From NCBI GenBank assembly GCA_002366775.1, contig DFBW01000142.1, positions 7,915 to 16,708 of the forward strand: a stretch of DNA of 8,794 bases, written 5' to 3'. The translations under genes were made by a program, and so were the position numbers. Of this stretch, positions 7,044 to 8,794 are shown in pieces. The notes beneath the pieces were generated by a model. The model was not told where the DNA came from. It searched no databases and saw only the letters and a list, made by a program, of their open reading frames with translations. This stretch comes from Roseovarius sp. UBA3070 (GTDB taxonomy: Bacteria > Pseudomonadota > Alphaproteobacteria > Rhodobacterales > Rhodobacteraceae). Numbering within the stretch: position 1 is the stretch's first letter; each line of letters starts with the position of its first letter.

Positions 7044-7072
7044 TTGACCCGACTCACTTGCCACGATATTTA
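7044..7072 (+). promoter_or_regulatory. Candidate sigma-70-type promoter for ivd
   Basis: TTGACC (7044-7049, five of six consensus positions) is separated by 17 bp from TATTTA (7067-7072). The -10 matches only TAT of the consensus, but the spacing is ideal, and transcription would start about 7079-7080, inside the palindrome at 7068-7093. It lies after the terminator, so ivd needs its own promoter here. Confidence 0.5.
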
Positions 7073-7093
7073 ATGAACAACTGTTCAATAAAT
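7068..7093 (+). repeat. 26-bp palindrome, probable repressor operator of ivd
   Basis: The left arm ATTTAaTGAACA and right arm TGTTCAaTAAAT flank a central AC. Of 13 symmetric base pairs, 11 match; only the central pair and one inner A/A pair fail. It overlaps the candidate -10 box and predicted start site, and ends 17 nt before the ivd ATG. Size, symmetry and position suit a dimeric TetR-like repressor. The regulator is not in the window, and its identity is inference. Confidence 0.65.
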
Positions 7094-7110
7094 TTCCGGA
7101 GACCTGAGCA

Positions 7111-8274
7111 ATGTTCAATGCCGCAATGCAGTTTGACCTGGGCGAAGATGTAAACGCACTGCGCGATATGGTGCATCGCTGGGCGCAGGAACGGGTGCGC
7201 CCGATGGCTGCCGAAATCGACAGCTCAAACAATTTCCCAAATGAGCTTTGGGCCGAAATGGGCGAGTTGGGCCTGCTGGGCATCACTGTCCCCGAAGAAT
7301 ATGGCGGCGCAGGGATGGGGTATCTGGCGCATGTTATCGCGGTTGAGGAAATCGCGCGGGCCAGTGCATCGGTGTCTCTGTCTTATGGGGCGCACTCCAA
7401 CTTATGTGTCAATCAGATCAAACTGAACGGCACGGACGCGCAACGGCAGAAATACCTGCCCGGCCTGGTCAGCGGTGCACATGTGGGCGCTTTGGCCATG
7501 TCCGAAACCGGCGCTGGCAGTGATGTGGTGTCGATGAAGCTGAAGGCCGAAAAGCGCAATGATCACTTCCGTTTGAGTGGTAACAAATACTGGATCACCA
7601 ATGGCCCCGACGCGGATACTCTGGTGGTTTATGCCAAGACAGATGAGGCGGTCGGCAGCAAAGGCATCACGGCCTTTCTGATTGAGAAATCAATGAAAGG
7701 GTTCTCCACCTCGCCGCATTTTGACAAGCTGGGTATGCGCGGCTCGAACACGGCTGAGCTGATCTTTGACGATGTGGAAGTGCCGTTTGAAAACATCCTT
7801 GGCGAAGAAGGCAAAGGTGTGCGTGTGCTGATGTCAGGGCTGGATTATGAACGTGCTGTGTTGGCAGGCATCGGCCCCGGCATCATGGCGGCCTGCATGG
7901 ACGAGGTGATGCCATACATGGCAGAGCGCAAGCAATTCGGCCAGCCGATTGGCAGCTTCCAGCTGATGCAGGGCAAGATCGCTGATATGTATACCGCGAT
8001 GAATTCGGCGCGGGCCTATGTCTATGAGGTGGCCAAAGCGTGTGATCGGGGCGATGTGACCCGTCAGGATGCCGCTGCCTGCTGCCTCTATGCATCCGAG
8101 CAGGCCATGGTGCAGGCGCATCAGGCCGTGCAAGCCTTGGGGGGGGCCGGGTTTTTGAACGACGCGCCCGTGGGGCGGCTGTTCCGCGATGCCAAATTGA
8201 TGGAAATCGGGGCCGGCACATCGGAAATTCGGCGTATGCTCGTGGGGCGTGAGTTAATGGGAACCATGGTTTGA
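7111..8274 (+). CDS. ivd: Isovaleryl-CoA dehydrogenase
   Basis: This FAD-dependent acyl-CoA dehydrogenase oxidises isovaleryl-CoA to 3-methylcrotonyl-CoA in leucine breakdown, passing electrons to ETF. It has 387 residues, full length. The N-terminal helical domain (to about 120) leads to the FAD/substrate motif [12 protein letters not shown] (128-139) and the WITNG strand (161-165); the C-terminal helical domain includes [12 protein letters not shown] (273-284). Diagnostically, the catalytic Glu is in the IVD position, Glu247 within [11 protein letters not shown] (243-253). The site used by medium-chain enzymes (Y-E-G-T) is instead GAGT (367-370). The ATG has GGAG at 7098-7101. Other leucine-pathway genes (3-methylcrotonyl-CoA carboxylase, HMG-CoA lyase) are not in the window; they may lie downstream. 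A G8 tract at 8139-8146 is in frame and harmless as read. Control by the palindrome at 7068-7093 is likely. Confidence 0.95.
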   Translation: MFNAAMQFDLGEDVNALRDMVHRWAQERVRPMAAEIDSSNNFPNELWAEMGELGLLGITVPEEYGGAGMGYLAHVIAVEEIARASASVSLSYGAHSNLCVNQIKLNGTDAQRQKYLPGLVSGAHVGALAMSETGAGSDVVSMKLKAEKRNDHFRLSGNKYWITNGPDADTLVVYAKTDEAVGSKGITAFLIEKSMKGFSTSPHFDKLGMRGSNTAELIFDDVEVPFENILGEEGKGVRVLMSGLDYERAVLAGIGPGIMAACMDEVMPYMAERKQFGQPIGSFQLMQGKIADMYTAMNSARAYVYEVAKACDRGDVTRQDAAACCLYASEQAMVQAHQAVQALGGAGFLNDAPVGRLFRDAKLMEIGAGTSEIRRMLVGRELMGTMV

Positions 8275-8669
8275 AATATCTGACAGCACTTGCCGGGTTT
8301 AGCCTTGCCCTGTCCGGGGCGACGGTAATGCACGCCAGTCCTGCCCATGCAGGTGCCTATGATGCTTATGTTTCAGGGGCGCTGGCCTGCATGGCAGGCA
8401 GCCCCGGTGATGCGAGTGCCCAAGATGCCTGTATCGTTGGCGCAGTAGAGCAATGCCAATCCAAGGCCGGGGTGTATGAGGCCTGCCTTGATGCCCTGCG
8501 AGAGGGTTATGACGCCGCCATTGCGCGGGTAGAAGCCGAAGAATTGCGCATCTGCGAGGGTCAGCTCGATAGCGCTTGCGCGGTTGTGCTGCGCGGCCAA
8601 GCCCTGATCCGGTCGGGCACAGGATTGAACGCGCAGCAATGGTCTGCTGTTTTGACGGGAGGCGAATAA
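8271..8669 (+). CDS. Small exported six-cysteine protein, possibly LprI/DUF1311-like
   Basis: This is a 132-residue protein I cannot name with certainty. It opens with a clear Sec signal peptide (Lys2, hydrophobic 3-17, cleavage after Ala27 in AHA-G), so the mature form of about 105 residues should be periplasmic or secreted. The mature part has six cysteines (40, 54, 62, 72, 95, 103), an even number suiting three disulfides, and a charged helix around 78-94. The CIVG...C...CLDA arrangement (54-75) recalls the cysteine spacing of LprI-type lysozyme-inhibitor proteins; this is weak resemblance. The TTG start overlaps the ivd stop in TTGA. It is preferred because the next in-frame ATG (codon 20) would destroy the signal peptide. 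Translation is probably coupled to ivd. One nucleotide separates it from the next gene. Confidence 0.75.
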   Translation: MKYLTALAGFSLALSGATVMHASPAHAGAYDAYVSGALACMAGSPGDASAQDACIVGAVEQCQSKAGVYEACLDALREGYDAAIARVEAEELRICEGQLDSACAVVLRGQALIRSGTGLNAQQWSAVLTGGE

Positions 8670-8670
8670 T

Positions 8671-8794
8671 ATGCGCCTGTTAGTCTTGCTTTGCCTGGCG
8701 CCATTGGGGGCCACCGCGCAGGCGATCAATTTTGATATCGCGCCCACAGCCAGTTGCTACGCCGCTGAACGCAGCGCCAGTTGTGTGGGGCTGG
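8671..8794 (+). CDS. Exported cysteine-containing protein, LprI/DUF1311-like, 3' end cut by window
   Basis: Only the first 41 codons are present. They encode a short signal peptide (Arg2, hydrophobic 3-14, probable cleavage after Ala16 or Ala18), then FDIAPTASC and a second cysteine in SCVG (Cys29, Cys38). The pattern of an exported protein starting FD-x(2)-PT-x(2)-C and continuing with C-[IV]-x-G resembles alphaproteobacterial LprI/DUF1311 proteins, from memory and unverified. The ATG has a good GGGAGG at 8657-8662, 8 nt upstream, and lies 1 nt after the preceding stop, so the two are one transcript. The frame is open to the end of the window. The partner gene may be a diverged paralogue. 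Confidence 0.7.
   Translation, partial: MRLLVLLCLAPLGATAQAINFDIAPTASCYAAERSASCVGL

Noticed and set aside
8139..8146. G8 homopolymer in ivd as a phase-variation or frameshift site
   Set aside because: The frame is intact through it and encodes the conserved LGGAGF motif. A conserved housekeeping enzyme is an unlikely phase-variable gene.

Overview
The window looks like a chromosomal segment from an alphaproteobacterium, most likely a marine Rhodobacteraceae (Roseobacter-type) genome. The grounds are moderately high GC, the character of the proteins (GlmU, Gph, isovaleryl-CoA dehydrogenase), and the gph / glmU-glmS divergent arrangement. No mobile element, CRISPR array, tRNA or rRNA is visible. 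All genes read as intact except the two cut by the window edges.

Layout: (1) 1-2641, minus strand: a glmU-glmS operon for UDP-GlcNAc synthesis. The glmU stop and glmS start overlap in TAATG, and glmS runs off the left edge. (2) 2642-2787: a short divergent promoter region. (3) 2788-4722, plus strand: gph (phosphoglycolate phosphatase), then a DegT/DnrJ/EryC1/StrS-type PLP aminotransferase of unknown substrate with no sugar-biosynthesis neighbours and no clear ribosome binding site. (4) 4723-4919: an unusually AT-rich spacer rich in inverted repeats. (5) 4920-6901: a two-gene unit of an ATP-binding-type universal stress protein and an AGCS-family Na+/amino-acid symporter, closed by a strong intrinsic terminator at 6930-6960. 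(6) 7044-8794: isovaleryl-CoA dehydrogenase (leucine catabolism), preceded by a promoter candidate whose -10 region is overlapped by a near-perfect 26-bp palindrome. It is followed by two small exported cysteine-containing proteins resembling the LprI/DUF1311 type; the first is coupled through a TTGA stop/start overlap and the second is cut by the right edge.

The most interesting parts are the ivd operator and its attachment to two exported Cys-rich proteins, the Usp-symporter pair with its structured leader, and the orphan DegT aminotransferase with a possibly leaderless start. Nothing here is proven to be a new system. The annotations rest on motif reading by eye, and the regulatory calls are inference.
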